From Chitinophagaceae bacterium (lineage in GTDB: Bacteria; Bacteroidota; Bacteroidia; Chitinophagales; Chitinophagaceae): DNA of 64,000 bases. The notes under the pieces are model-generated. The model was given only the letters and a program-made list of their open reading frames with translations, made no database searches and was not told the DNA's origin. Below are positions 35,457 to 44,995 of this stretch, piece after piece (position 1 is the first letter of the stretch; each line of letters starts with the position of its first letter). The position numbers and the translations under genes are program-made. The DNA is taken from NCBI GenBank assembly GCA_947488765.1, contig CANLAE010000013.1, positions 1-64,000 on the forward strand, in the 5' to 3' direction.

Positions 35457-36740
35457 TTAAAAAGACCTTCCGCCTCTTGAGTTAATTGTTGTAAATCCTA
35501 CCAGTTCATCATGTCTTCCACTCAAACTTCTGAAGTAAACAAAAATGCAATAGTCATTTTCTGTTTCCCAAAAACTGCCATCGGTTTCAAGCACATCGGC
35601 AATTGCAGCACGACTACTTTTTTCTTTGGTTACATAGGTATAACTGTAGTAACCTTGTTTCAACAGCAATGTTTTTTCATACACTCCTTTTTCATTATTG
35701 AAAATCATTTTGCTGCTATCATTCAGTGTATTGTTCATAATGGCACCGCTTAAAAACAAGTCTTTCCCCAAATAAGGTTGGTTATTAGTGGGTACGTAAG
35801 TAAAGTAAACATTGGCATAATCTGATTGCCAAAATGGATTGTTGTTTTCTGTACTGCTGATATTGTACCAACCGTTTAAATCTTTGAAATAAGTGTAAAT
35901 TAAACCCCTGCGTTCCCCGTCAGGCTTCAAATACACGTCATTAGGCTGATTGGTTTTATTAATTTTTTGAACACGTTCGCTCTCAAATCTGAAGCTCCGC
36001 AAATCAGCCCAACGATATTCTTTGCCACCCGGAAACAAACAATCCTGTTCGCCATTGTATTCATATATATAACCTCTTAAAAATGATGGTTGAATATTTC
36101 TAACGGCATTATCCCAACGATAATTTTGCTGCACCATTACTTTCACTTGCTGCTGCGGATTGATTGGATTGAGTTGCTTTACATCAACACTGAACTGAAC
36201 CCTTTGGTGTGTTCTGAAATATTCATTGTTAAACGGCTGTAATACTTGTGCTGCAATGCCTGCCTTACTTTCTACAACAAAAAAACGTTTGGTAAATGCC
36301 AGTTGATTGGTATCGCTGTTTAAAAAAACTTTCAACAAATAATTGCCACTTTTAGTTGGAATACAACCTCTGTCGGGCAACAATGCCTGATAATGCACGT
36401 AACGGGTTTGTGCAATTGATGATACACGGTATTGTGTTAAACGATTTTGTGTAAAGCCTCGTACATAATCAAACGGGCTTAACTCAGCTTCTTGCCAGTT
36501 TTCATTACACAGTTGAAAAGTGTAGAAATAGTTTTTTACATATCCATCCAAATCATCAAAATGAAGCTCCATCAAATCGGCAGAATTTAAATTGATAATG
36601 GGCAAACTCAGCTGATTATTTTGCTGGTACAACTGAACAGTTTTTATGTTTGACATATAGACGCCATCAGGTACTCGTTGCTTTTGCGCATGTAAAAAAA
36701 TTACAAAAAACAAAATACAACTAGTTAAAATAATTTTCAT
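35457..36740 (-). CDS. Type IX secretion system plug protein (DUF5103)
   Basis: 427 aa with a signal peptide (hydrophobic 4-16, cleavage after LHA). DUF5103 features: MSNIKTVQLYQ early, LHFDDLDGYVKNYFYTFQLCNENW, SPFDYVRGF, and a C-terminal LSGRHDELVGFTTINSRGG. In Flavobacterium johnsoniae the homologue plugs the SprA translocon pore of the type IX system. Its presence implies a T9SS elsewhere in the genome; no other component is in the window. Confidence 0.87.
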   Translation of the reverse strand: MKIILTSCILFFVIFLHAQKQRVPDGVYMSNIKTVQLYQQNNQLSLPIINLNSADLMELHFDDLDGYVKNYFYTFQLCNENWQEAELSPFDYVRGFTQNRLTQYRVSSIAQTRYVHYQALLPDRGCIPTKSGNYLLKVFLNSDTNQLAFTKRFFVVESKAGIAAQVLQPFNNEYFRTHQRVQFSVDVKQLNPINPQQQVKVMVQQNYRWDNAVRNIQPSFLRGYIYEYNGEQDCLFPGGKEYRWADLRSFRFESERVQKINKTNQPNDVYLKPDGERRGLIYTYFKDLNGWYNISSTENNNPFWQSDYANVYFTYVPTNNQPYLGKDLFLSGAIMNNTLNDSSKMIFNNEKGVYEKTLLLKQGYYSYTYVTKEKSSRAAIADVLETDGSFWETENDYCIFVYFRSLSGRHDELVGFTTINSRGGRSF

Positions 36741-36935
36741 TCAATAGTTTTTAATTCGAGATAGATTTGTCCAAATAACTTAATCATCCAAACAAATTTC
36801 GAAGAGTAATTTAAGTATTAATCGTATGTAAAATTAAATGGTAGGTTGAATATAAAATTAAGTTGTAAGATCTTCTTATTTAAAAAGAATAGTAATAAAT
36901 GTTTTACAAAACTATTTTTTGTTGAATTAAGGCTT

Positions 36936-36943
36936 TAGTTTTG
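36936..36943 (+). promoter_or_regulatory. -7 box of the LolC/FtsX-type permease gene
   Basis: TAGTTTTG, perfect consensus, 22 nt before the TTG start at 36966. A TTTG (36918-36921) lies 14 nt upstream. Confidence 0.45.
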
Positions 36944-36965
36944 ATAATCTTCTAAACCCATTCAT

Positions 36966-38192
36966 TTGAATCTTGCATTATTTATAGGAAAGCGAATTGC
37001 TACAAACAAACAACAATCTTTTTCAAAATTTATTATTCGTTTGTCTATAGCTGCCACAAGCTTAAGTGTAATGGCTATGATTATTACCATTTCATTTGTA
37101 AATGGTTTTCAAAAAACAGTTGCACAAAAAGTTTTTAGTTTCTGGGGGCACATTCGAGTACAACATTTCGAAGTAAATAAATCATTGGTAAGTGAAGAAA
37201 CGCCAATTGAGAAAAATGATGCTGTATTTTACTATTTACAAAAACAACCCGAAGTAATACAAGTACAAACATTTGCTACAAAAAGTGCAGTAATTGAAAA
37301 GAACAAAGAAATTGAAGGCATTTTATTTAAAGGAATTGAAAAAAATTATGACAGTAGTTCCATAAAAAAAATGATGGTCTCGGGAAGATGGTTACATTTT
37401 AACGACAGCTTATACAGCAAGGAAATCATTATTTCCAGCACCATTGCCAATGAATTAAAAATAAAACTGAACGATACTGTTCGGGTGATTTTTGTATCAC
37501 AGGAAGCCGGTGCTTCAGCATACAGACCATTGGTAGTAGTGGGTATTTACAAAACAGGCATTGATGAATATGACAAGTTGTTTGCAATAGGTGATTTACA
37601 ATTGATCAGAAGATTGAGTGGCTGGAACGATAATCAAATTGGTGGCTACGAAGTTTTTTTAAAAGATTATAAACAATTAGATCAGATAAATCAAAGACTA
37701 GAATTTCCCGATGTTTGGAGCAGTAAAACAATTGTAGAAGTTTTTCCAAGCATTTTTGATTGGCTTGGTATTCAAAATGTAAACAGAAATGTAATATTTG
37801 TTGTGATGTCAATCGTGGCAATCATCAACCTCATTACCTGCTTGCTGATATTGGTTTTGGAACGTACAAAAATGGTAGGAATACTAAAAGCAATAGGTTC
37901 AAAAGACAGTATTATACAAACCATATTTTTATACTACGCAGGAATTATAACCATCACAGGAATTGGAATTGGCTTGTTTTTTGGCGTAGGTTTTTCATTA
38001 TTACAACAATTTACCGGCTTCATAAAATTGGATGAAAGTAATTATTATGTATCGGTAGCACCAATTGAAATTATCTGGTGGCAAGTGATTTTAATCAGTA
38101 TTTGTACTGCTGTTGTTTGTTTCTTATCGCTGATTATTCCAACCCTAATTGTGAAAAGAATCAAGCCGGTGAAAGCCATTCAATTTAGATAA
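36966..38192 (+). CDS. FtsX/LolC-type ABC transporter permease
   Basis: 408 aa. One N-terminal membrane helix (about 21-45), a periplasmic MacB-type domain, then three C-terminal helices (about 275-300, 320-345, 375-400). This is the layout of LolC/LolE lipoprotein-release permeases. The start is TTG: the conserved N-terminus NLALFIGKRIATNKQQSFS follows it directly and no in-frame ATG precedes. The matching ATPase gene is not adjacent. Its end overlaps the convergent trmH gene by 8 nt. Confidence 0.85.
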   Translation: MNLALFIGKRIATNKQQSFSKFIIRLSIAATSLSVMAMIITISFVNGFQKTVAQKVFSFWGHIRVQHFEVNKSLVSEETPIEKNDAVFYYLQKQPEVIQVQTFATKSAVIEKNKEIEGILFKGIEKNYDSSSIKKMMVSGRWLHFNDSLYSKEIIISSTIANELKIKLNDTVRVIFVSQEAGASAYRPLVVVGIYKTGIDEYDKLFAIGDLQLIRRLSGWNDNQIGGYEVFLKDYKQLDQINQRLEFPDVWSSKTIVEVFPSIFDWLGIQNVNRNVIFVVMSIVAIINLITCLLILVLERTKMVGILKAIGSKDSIIQTIFLYYAGIITITGIGIGLFFGVGFSLLQQFTGFIKLDESNYYVSVAPIEIIWWQVILISICTAVVCFLSLIIPTLIVKRIKPVKAIQFR

Positions 38193-38904
38193 TATGCGAC
38201 AAAATAATTCCTGTTGCAACAGCCGCATTTAAACTTTCTGCTCCTCCAATTTTTGCAATAGTCAAAGCATGATTGATGTGTGGTAAAATTTCTTTTGATA
38301 TTCCTTTACCCTCATTTCCAATCACTAAAAAACCTTCTTTAATTTTATTTTGAAGTTGCACATTGTTTCCATCCAACAATGCCCCATAAACAGGCATTGA
38401 ACTTTCTTTTAAAACAGTTGCAATATCGCCATACCAACAATTTACCCTTACAAAGCTTCCCATAGTACTTTGAATTACTTTGGGATTGTATAATTCAACA
38501 CAATCTTGACTGCACAAAATATTTTTAATACCATACCAATCTGCAATACGAATGATTGTACCAAAGTTGCCGGGGTCTTGAATGCCATCTAACACAATAC
38601 TAAATTGATTGTTAAGATTTGGCAAAATATTTTCCTGCTGTTGAACAATTGCAAATACTTTATTGGCATTTTGCAAACCGGTTATTCTGGACAATTCAGC
38701 TTCATTTACAATGGTTAAATTGTCTTTATAATCAGGATTTTCAGCCACCCAGATATCGGTTGCATAAATTTTTTGGATGGAATAATTGCTTCTCAATAAC
38801 TCTTCTATCAACTTAGGACCTTCGGCAATAAACAGAGCTTGTTGTTGTCTATTTTTTTTATCGAATAAACTTTGAATATATTTGAAGTCATTTCGGCTTA
38901 ACAT
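38185..38904 (-). CDS. TrmH-family RNA 2'-O-methyltransferase (with substrate-binding domain)
   Basis: 239 aa. The N-terminal L30-like substrate-binding domain (about 1-90, including QQALFIAEGPKLIEELL) is followed by the SPOUT domain: VLDGIQDPGNFGTIIRIADW, LVIGNEGKGIS and SLNAAVATGIILSHI. The layout matches RlmB/TsnR-like rRNA methyltransferases; the exact nucleotide is unknown. Its start lies 5 nt from the start of tamL on the other strand, so each promoter must reach into the neighbour's coding region. Confidence 0.87.
   Translation of the reverse strand: MLSRNDFKYIQSLFDKKNRQQQALFIAEGPKLIEELLRSNYSIQKIYATDIWVAENPDYKDNLTIVNEAELSRITGLQNANKVFAIVQQQENILPNLNNQFSIVLDGIQDPGNFGTIIRIADWYGIKNILCSQDCVELYNPKVIQSTMGSFVRVNCWYGDIATVLKESSMPVYGALLDGNNVQLQNKIKEGFLVIGNEGKGISKEILPHINHALTIAKIGGAESLNAAVATGIILSHII
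38877..38884 (+). promoter_or_regulatory. -7 box of tamL inside the trmH coding region
   Basis: TATATTTG, perfect consensus, 25 nt before the tamL ATG, overlapping the first codons of the divergent trmH gene. Confidence 0.4.
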
Positions 38905-38909
38905 ACATT

Positions 38910-41354
38910 ATGAATTTTAACTATCGACAAAAAAAATATTTTATTTTAATACCCATCCTAATGTGTTTGGTGATGTCGTGTAGTGAAAATAAAGTTTTAT
39001 TTGTTTTCAATCGTTACAAAGTAAAAAACTACATTCCCAATAAACCCTTTGTATTTGCAAATAAAGTAATTGTAAGTGGCAATATAAAAAAAGATGAATT
39101 AAAAAGATTGACACTTGAATTAAATAATTACTGGCATGACAGTTTACAAGTAAAAAGAGTTACACAGTTTGGTTTTTTTGAAAAAATAAAAAATCCTCCG
39201 GTATTTGATACTGCCAACATCAGCAAATCGGCTAAGTTGATGAATGCTTATTTAAATTCACAGGGTTATTATTATGCAACGATCCTGGAAGCTAGTCCTG
39301 CAAGAATTGATACAGTTAAAGACCAATTAAGAACATCTGTTACAATGATGGTAGATGTTGGGAAAAATATCACAATAGATTCAGTCAGTTATAATCTTAC
39401 AGATGCATTACATCAAACACCAAAAGATACTGCATTACAAATGCTTGCAATAAAAAACTACCCAACAAGTTTTTTAAAAAAGGGTACAGCCTACAGCAAA
39501 CAAATAGTAAGTGATGAGTTGGACAAACTCGTTATTTTATTCAGACAAAATGGTTATTATAAATTTACAAGAGAACACATTTATGCCTTGGTAGATAGTA
39601 CAAATGAAAGCTTGTTTAAATTAACATTAGATCCTATTTCTTTGGCTAAATTAATTGCAAAAGCAGAAGCAGAAAGAAAAAAAAATCCAGTATGGGATAT
39701 TACTATCAAACAACGAAATAGCCTTGATTCCAGCCGATTAAACCAATTTTATATTGGTAAAATTTATTATTACCCCGAAACAAAATCCAATGATTCACCA
39801 GACAGTTTAATCATAACAAAATGGAAAAGAGAACTATCGGATAAAACCGGAAACTTAGTCATCAGAGATTATAGAGGAAATTTTAAATTAAGACCTTTGC
39901 GTGAACACACTTACTTGCGTAAGGACAGTATTTACAATGAAGATTTGTTTTTCAAAAGTGTAAATAAATTAGCCAAAATACCTGCATGGAAACAAACAGA
40001 TGCAAGAATTATTGAACGTACAAAAGACACTTTGGATTTTCATTTTTTTCTAGTGCCTCAAAAAAAATATCAAACAGATTATAGTTTAGAATCGAGCATC
40101 AACACAGGTGATTTTACCTCAGGAAATTTAATTGGACTTTCCTTAAATTACAGTTTAAATAATTTTAATGTTTGGAAACGAGCTATCCAAAGTAATACCA
40201 ATTTAAGCGGAGGTGCTGAACTGAATTTTTCAAAGCCCTATGATACATTAAGCAGCAAAGGGAATTTAGTACAAACGATTCAATTCAGTTTAAGTCACAG
40301 TTATATTTTCCCAAGATTATTATTGCCCATAAAAAGTTTGAACAACATCTTCAGTAATGTTGAAAACAAGCGAACAATCATTACCGGAAGTGCTGCATAT
40401 ACCGAAAGATTTGAAACATTTAAACTACGTAATTTCAATTTGAATTTTGGATATGAGTGGAAAAAGAAAAACAATTTAATACTTTGGAAACCACTGAATG
40501 TTGAGTTGTACAATATTGATACATTACCCGGATTAGATACCATATTTAAAAACAATCCTTATTTGAGAAATTCTTTTAATACTGGTAATGTGGTTGGATT
40601 TGGATTGGGTAGTATTAATCTTACTAAAACACTCATAGGAAAGCACAATCCAAGAAATAGTCATTTCATCAGACTTGGAATTGATGAAAGTGGATTGGCA
40701 ACTTCATTATTTAAAAAACTGGATGAAAAGGTGTACAAATATTTAAAAATTGAAGCCGAATATCGTTTTGTACAAAAGCAACCAAAAAGTGAAATTGCCT
40801 ACCGTTTATTTTCAGGAGTTGGTATTCCATTGGGTGGTAAATCTTTGCCTTTCTTCAAACAATATTCTGCCGGAGGACCATACAGCATGCGGGCTTGGGG
40901 TTTAAGGCAACTTGGTTTGGGTTCCAGCATTTTAAATGATACCATTCCTGCAACTTCATTCAGAGACCGATTTGGAGATATGCAACTAGAAGCAAATTTC
41001 GAATACCGATTTAATGTTGCAACAATTGGTCCTATGAAACTTGCAAGTACATTATTTACTGATATTGGCAATGTTTGGAATGTTAAAAAAGATGCTGCAG
41101 ATCCTGATGCAGAATTTTCATTGAATCATTTTACAAAAGATATTGGAATAGCGGTAGGCACCGGCTTACGCTTGGACTTTTCCTATTTTTTAATAAGGGT
41201 TGATTTTGCCTATAAGGTTAAAGACCCAGGTAGAATTACTAATAACGGATGGATGAGTATTAAAGATTTTACCTGGAAAGAAGTACGCAACAATCAAGGC
41301 AAAACTGAAATCAGGAACTATGCATTTCAACTTGGTATTGGATTGCCTTTCTAA
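38910..41354 (+). CDS. tamL: TamL-like lipoprotein of the BamA/TamA (Omp85) family
   Basis: 814 aa. The signal peptide ends in a lipobox LVMSC (Cys near 24), so the protein is lipid-anchored at its N-terminus. POTRA-like domains follow (to about 400), then a C-terminal 16-stranded barrel. The Omp85 signature is GGPYSMRAWGLRQLG (family G-GS-RG), and the chain ends in the aromatic IGLPF. In Bacteroidota, TamL pairs with TamB in outer membrane protein insertion; tamB is not adjacent. It is convergent with mutS2. Confidence 0.9.
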   Translation: MNFNYRQKKYFILIPILMCLVMSCSENKVLFVFNRYKVKNYIPNKPFVFANKVIVSGNIKKDELKRLTLELNNYWHDSLQVKRVTQFGFFEKIKNPPVFDTANISKSAKLMNAYLNSQGYYYATILEASPARIDTVKDQLRTSVTMMVDVGKNITIDSVSYNLTDALHQTPKDTALQMLAIKNYPTSFLKKGTAYSKQIVSDELDKLVILFRQNGYYKFTREHIYALVDSTNESLFKLTLDPISLAKLIAKAEAERKKNPVWDITIKQRNSLDSSRLNQFYIGKIYYYPETKSNDSPDSLIITKWKRELSDKTGNLVIRDYRGNFKLRPLREHTYLRKDSIYNEDLFFKSVNKLAKIPAWKQTDARIIERTKDTLDFHFFLVPQKKYQTDYSLESSINTGDFTSGNLIGLSLNYSLNNFNVWKRAIQSNTNLSGGAELNFSKPYDTLSSKGNLVQTIQFSLSHSYIFPRLLLPIKSLNNIFSNVENKRTIITGSAAYTERFETFKLRNFNLNFGYEWKKKNNLILWKPLNVELYNIDTLPGLDTIFKNNPYLRNSFNTGNVVGFGLGSINLTKTLIGKHNPRNSHFIRLGIDESGLATSLFKKLDEKVYKYLKIEAEYRFVQKQPKSEIAYRLFSGVGIPLGGKSLPFFKQYSAGGPYSMRAWGLRQLGLGSSILNDTIPATSFRDRFGDMQLEANFEYRFNVATIGPMKLASTLFTDIGNVWNVKKDAADPDAEFSLNHFTKDIGIAVGTGLRLDFSYFLIRVDFAYKVKDPGRITNNGWMSIKDFTWKEVRNNQGKTEIRNYAFQLGIGLPF

Positions 41355-41370
41355 GATGTAGGTTGATAAA

Positions 41371-43488
41371 TTATTTATGTTTCTCTTCGTCCTGTAACTT
41401 CTCTACAGCCACCAAATCATCAAGTTCAATATTCATTGCAATTAATCCAATTTGTACTATTGCACGTTTCCCTCTCAATTCTTTTACTTCACCAACCTGA
41501 TAATTTTTTTTCATTTTTACCATTGTACCAACCGCAATATTTGTATTCAGTTCTTTGTATTTGCGATCTACCTTTTTAGCAAGTTTATTTACAATAATTT
41601 TTTCCTGTTTATTAAACAGCAAGTCTTGTAAATTTTTGATCACCTCATTTTTGTTGGTAGATTTTTTCCAGTCCAACACAATTTGTTTCAACTTGCGTTC
41701 CATATCTTTCAGATACACAATTCTGTCTTCCGCTACTTTGTTTTGCTCTTTCAACAACTCTACTTGCTGTTTGTGTTTTTCCTTTTGCATTACTGCTTCC
41801 ATCTCTTTTTTAAGCCGTTCATTTTCTTTCAGTAAGCGGTTCAATTCTATTTTTTCTTTATCTAATTGCTGTAAATTTTGTTCTGTATTATTCAATAATT
41901 TATCCAGCTTAAAATGTTCTTCATCTACCAGTTTGCGTGCTTTATGAATTAAATGTGTTGGCAATCCAATTCGTTCCGCAATTGAAAAAGTATAGCTGCT
42001 GCCCGGTTTTCCAACCATTAGTTTATACAATGGTTGTAATTTTTTTTCATCAAAAGCCATCGCACCATTGATAATTCCTTTGGTATGATTAGCCATTACT
42101 TTTAAATTTAGATAATGGGTGGTTACAATTCCCATCGCATTTTTTTTGCCCAATTCTTCCATGATTACTTCGGCAAATGCACCACCTAAATTGGGGTCAC
42201 TGCCACTACCTAATTCATCAATAAAAAACAACGTTTTTCCATTGGCAACTTCTATAAAATGCTTCATGTGCATTAAGTGCGAAGAATAGGTACTGAGCTC
42301 AAATTCTATACTTTGTGTATCGCCAATATGTATGAATAATTGTTTAAAAATTCCCATCTGCGAGGTTGGATGAACTGGCACCAACAACCCACTCTGTAAC
42401 ATCATCTGATTAAGCCCGATTGTTTTCATCGTAACCGTTTTGCCTCCTGCGTTTGGTCCACTGATAACCAAAATACGATCTGTCTCATCCAATTTAATAT
42501 CCACCGGAATTGTTGGCTTTGCCGATGCTTTATTATATAATAACAATAAAGGATGATAAGCATTTTTCAATTCGATGTGTGCCTTATCCATCAAATTAGG
42601 CATTTCGCCTTGCATCTCAATTGCAAGTTTTGCTTTCGCTTTAATAAAATCATACTCACCAACAACCCTTAAATAAGACTGCAACAATTCAGCGTAAATG
42701 CTGAGTTTACCAGTCAATTCTTTTAATATTTTTTGAACTTCTCTACGTTCATCATTCTCTAAAGAAAAAACATCATTGTTCAGTTCAATCGTTTCTTCAG
42801 GCTCTATAAAGGCGGTTTTTCTGCTGTCACTTTCACCATGTAGAATTCCTTTTACTTGTCTTTTATGCTCACTGAAAACAGCAACTACTCTCCTGCCCGT
42901 GCTAAAACTTTCATCAATATCTGCACTGTATCCCGCTTTTGCCAACTTTGCCAAAACCTTGTCAAATGTTCGTCGCAGCTCATTTCTCTTTCGGTATAAA
43001 TTCATCCGGATTTTTTGCAACGCATCACTTGCATTGTCTTTTACATTTCCAGTTTCATCTATTATTTCATCAATTATTTCTATAATAACTTTCTCGTAAT
43101 AATTATCTTCTATCACTTTTGCAAGTGAAGGAAATGCCATTTTTCTTTCATAATCAAACCATCTGAAAATATTACCGATAGACTCTGCTAATTTTCTGAT
43201 AAGGATAAATTCCTCTCCACTTAAAGTAGCACCACTGATGCCGATGAGTTTTAATTCTTTGGAAATATTTTGTAAAAAATCATTAGGGAAATACATACTT
43301 TGTTGCAATATCAATTTAAACTCATGTGACTGCCGCAACTCCAAATCAATGTATTCACGTTTGGTATGAATACGCAGGTGATCTGTTTTTTGTTTGGCGT
43401 ATTCAGTTTTGCAATGCTCCCGCAATAGAAATTTTACCTTATCAAATTCCAGTTGTGATAATGCAGATTCCGGATACAACTTCATCAT
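41371..43488 (-). CDS. mutS2: MutS2-like ATPase lacking the Smr domain
   Basis: 705 aa. MutS core and clamp region, then the ATPase with Walker A SGPNAGGKTVTM, Walker B FFIDELGSGSDP and the THYLNLK His switch. A long coiled coil follows (about 510-625), then a beta-rich KOW-like end (VGTMVKMKKNYQVGEVKEL). Typical MutS2 proteins of about 780 aa end in an Smr endonuclease domain; here it is absent and the frame ends normally. Roles known for the family are suppression of recombination and ribosome-collision rescue. Confidence 0.88.
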   Translation of the reverse strand: MMKLYPESALSQLEFDKVKFLLREHCKTEYAKQKTDHLRIHTKREYIDLELRQSHEFKLILQQSMYFPNDFLQNISKELKLIGISGATLSGEEFILIRKLAESIGNIFRWFDYERKMAFPSLAKVIEDNYYEKVIIEIIDEIIDETGNVKDNASDALQKIRMNLYRKRNELRRTFDKVLAKLAKAGYSADIDESFSTGRRVVAVFSEHKRQVKGILHGESDSRKTAFIEPEETIELNNDVFSLENDERREVQKILKELTGKLSIYAELLQSYLRVVGEYDFIKAKAKLAIEMQGEMPNLMDKAHIELKNAYHPLLLLYNKASAKPTIPVDIKLDETDRILVISGPNAGGKTVTMKTIGLNQMMLQSGLLVPVHPTSQMGIFKQLFIHIGDTQSIEFELSTYSSHLMHMKHFIEVANGKTLFFIDELGSGSDPNLGGAFAEVIMEELGKKNAMGIVTTHYLNLKVMANHTKGIINGAMAFDEKKLQPLYKLMVGKPGSSYTFSIAERIGLPTHLIHKARKLVDEEHFKLDKLLNNTEQNLQQLDKEKIELNRLLKENERLKKEMEAVMQKEKHKQQVELLKEQNKVAEDRIVYLKDMERKLKQIVLDWKKSTNKNEVIKNLQDLLFNKQEKIIVNKLAKKVDRKYKELNTNIAVGTMVKMKKNYQVGEVKELRGKRAIVQIGLIAMNIELDDLVAVEKLQDEEKHK

Positions 43489-43652
43489 GTAATGTGCCTC
43501 ACTTTATTTTGAAATGCGAATGTAATGCAGATTAAATTTATTGAAACAGAAGTTTGAGGAATTAGCAGATGATTTAACCCTTTCAAATGAACAAGCAGAA
43601 TTTATATAAGTACTATTGTGCTATAAAAACTGAAACGCTTTAACTTCGCTGC

Positions 43653-44375
43653 ATGACGAAACTTAGTGTAAACATCAACAAATTTGCAACGCTTAGAAAC
43701 AGCAGAGGTGGCAAAAGACCCGATGTTGTGAAAGCTGCAGTTGATGCACAACTTTTTGGAGCAGATGGAATTACCGTACATCCTAGACCCGATGAAAGAC
43801 ATATTACTTACCAAGATGTATTTGACATCAAAGAAATTATCACTACAGAATTTAATATTGAAGGAAATCCTACGGAGCAAAAATTTATTGATTTGGTTTT
43901 AGCCACCAAACCACATCAGGTAACTTTAGTTCCCGATACTTTAGGGCAGCTTACTAGTGATCATGGCTGGGATACCATTACCCACAAAGCATATTTAATT
44001 GATACAATTACGATGTTTAAATCCGCAGGAATTCGAGTTTCCATTTTTGTAGATCCTATTACTGAAATGATTGAAGGTGCTGCTGCAACAGGAACTGACA
44101 GAATTGAATTGTACACAGAATCATATGCAAAACATTTTGCTGCCAATGAAAAATTAAATGCAATTCAACCATATATCACTGCAACGCAAAAAGCAAAAGA
44201 ATTTGGTTTGGGGATAAATGCAGGGCATGATTTAGACTTACAAAACTTAAAATATTTTGTACAACAAATACCATTGATTGACGAAGTGAGCATAGGACAT
44301 GCACTGGTATGTGATGCATTGTATTTTGGTTTTGAAAATGCAATTCAGTTATACAAAAGACAATTAATGCAATAA
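43653..44375 (+). CDS. pdxJ: Pyridoxine 5'-phosphate synthase
   Basis: 240 aa TIM barrel joining 1-deoxyxylulose 5-phosphate and 3-amino-2-oxopropyl phosphate in de novo vitamin B6 synthesis. Family motifs: KLSVNINKFATLRNSRGG, GITVHPRPDERHI, LVPDTLGQLTSDHGWD (usual LVPE), GINAGHDL and EVSIGHALV. The active-site His and Glu positions are in place apart from the conservative Asp in VPD. It is rightward, 31 nt before purE. Confidence 0.95.
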   Translation: MTKLSVNINKFATLRNSRGGKRPDVVKAAVDAQLFGADGITVHPRPDERHITYQDVFDIKEIITTEFNIEGNPTEQKFIDLVLATKPHQVTLVPDTLGQLTSDHGWDTITHKAYLIDTITMFKSAGIRVSIFVDPITEMIEGAAATGTDRIELYTESYAKHFAANEKLNAIQPYITATQKAKEFGLGINAGHDLDLQNLKYFVQQIPLIDEVSIGHALVCDALYFGFENAIQLYKRQLMQ

Positions 44376-44406
44376 AAAAATTATCTTTCCAACTTAAAAT
44401 ACTTTT

Positions 44407-44931
44407 ATGAGTTCCGTTTCTTCTCCTTTGGTAGGAATCATTATGGGCAGCGATAGTGATTTAAATATTATGCAGGATGCAGCAAAAATTTTAGAGCAAT
44501 TCAATATCCCAATTGAACTAACCGTTGTATCTGCTCACCGTACACCTCAACGTATGCTAACTTATGCAACCACTGCAAAAGAAAGAGGCTTGAAAGTAAT
44601 TATAGCAGGCGCTGGTGGAGCTGCTCATTTGCCCGGAATGGTTGCAAGCATTACTACTTTACCCGTGATTGGTGTACCCATAAAATCTTCCAATTCAATT
44701 GATGGATGGGATTCTGTATTGTCAATTTTACAAATGCCCAATGGCGTTCCAGTTGCAACTGTTGCTCTAAATGCAGCAAAGAATGCCGGAATTTTAGCTG
44801 CACAAATTATTGGTACTTCCAATGATGAAGTTGCACAAAAATTAGCAACTTACAAGACTCAATTAGAAGGCGAAGTATTGGAAAAGGTGCATAAAATGAA
44901 GGCTCAATTTTCAAATGAATTTGACCAATAA
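44407..44931 (+). CDS. purE: N5-carboxyaminoimidazole ribonucleotide mutase
   Basis: 174 aa, class I PurE of purine synthesis, moving the carboxyl group of N5-CAIR to CAIR. Motifs: [20 protein letters not shown] with the catalytic His region, [13 protein letters not shown] and [31 protein letters not shown]. purK is not adjacent. It is co-directional with pdxJ and followed by a strong hairpin. Confidence 0.96.
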   Translation: MSSVSSPLVGIIMGSDSDLNIMQDAAKILEQFNIPIELTVVSAHRTPQRMLTYATTAKERGLKVIIAGAGGAAHLPGMVASITTLPVIGVPIKSSNSIDGWDSVLSILQMPNGVPVATVALNAAKNAGILAAQIIGTSNDEVAQKLATYKTQLEGEVLEKVHKMKAQFSNEFDQ

Positions 44932-44932
44932 A

Positions 44933-44973
44933 AAAAGCATTGAAATTGATATTATGCAATATTCAATGCTTTT
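44933..44973. terminator. Bidirectional terminator between purE and the alpha-oxoamine synthase gene
   Basis: Twelve-bp perfect stem (44933-44944 with 44962-44973) with a 17-nt AT-rich loop. A-run before and T-run after, so it can serve both convergent genes. Confidence 0.75.
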
Positions 44974-44995
44974 AAATTAATTGTTTACAACCTTT

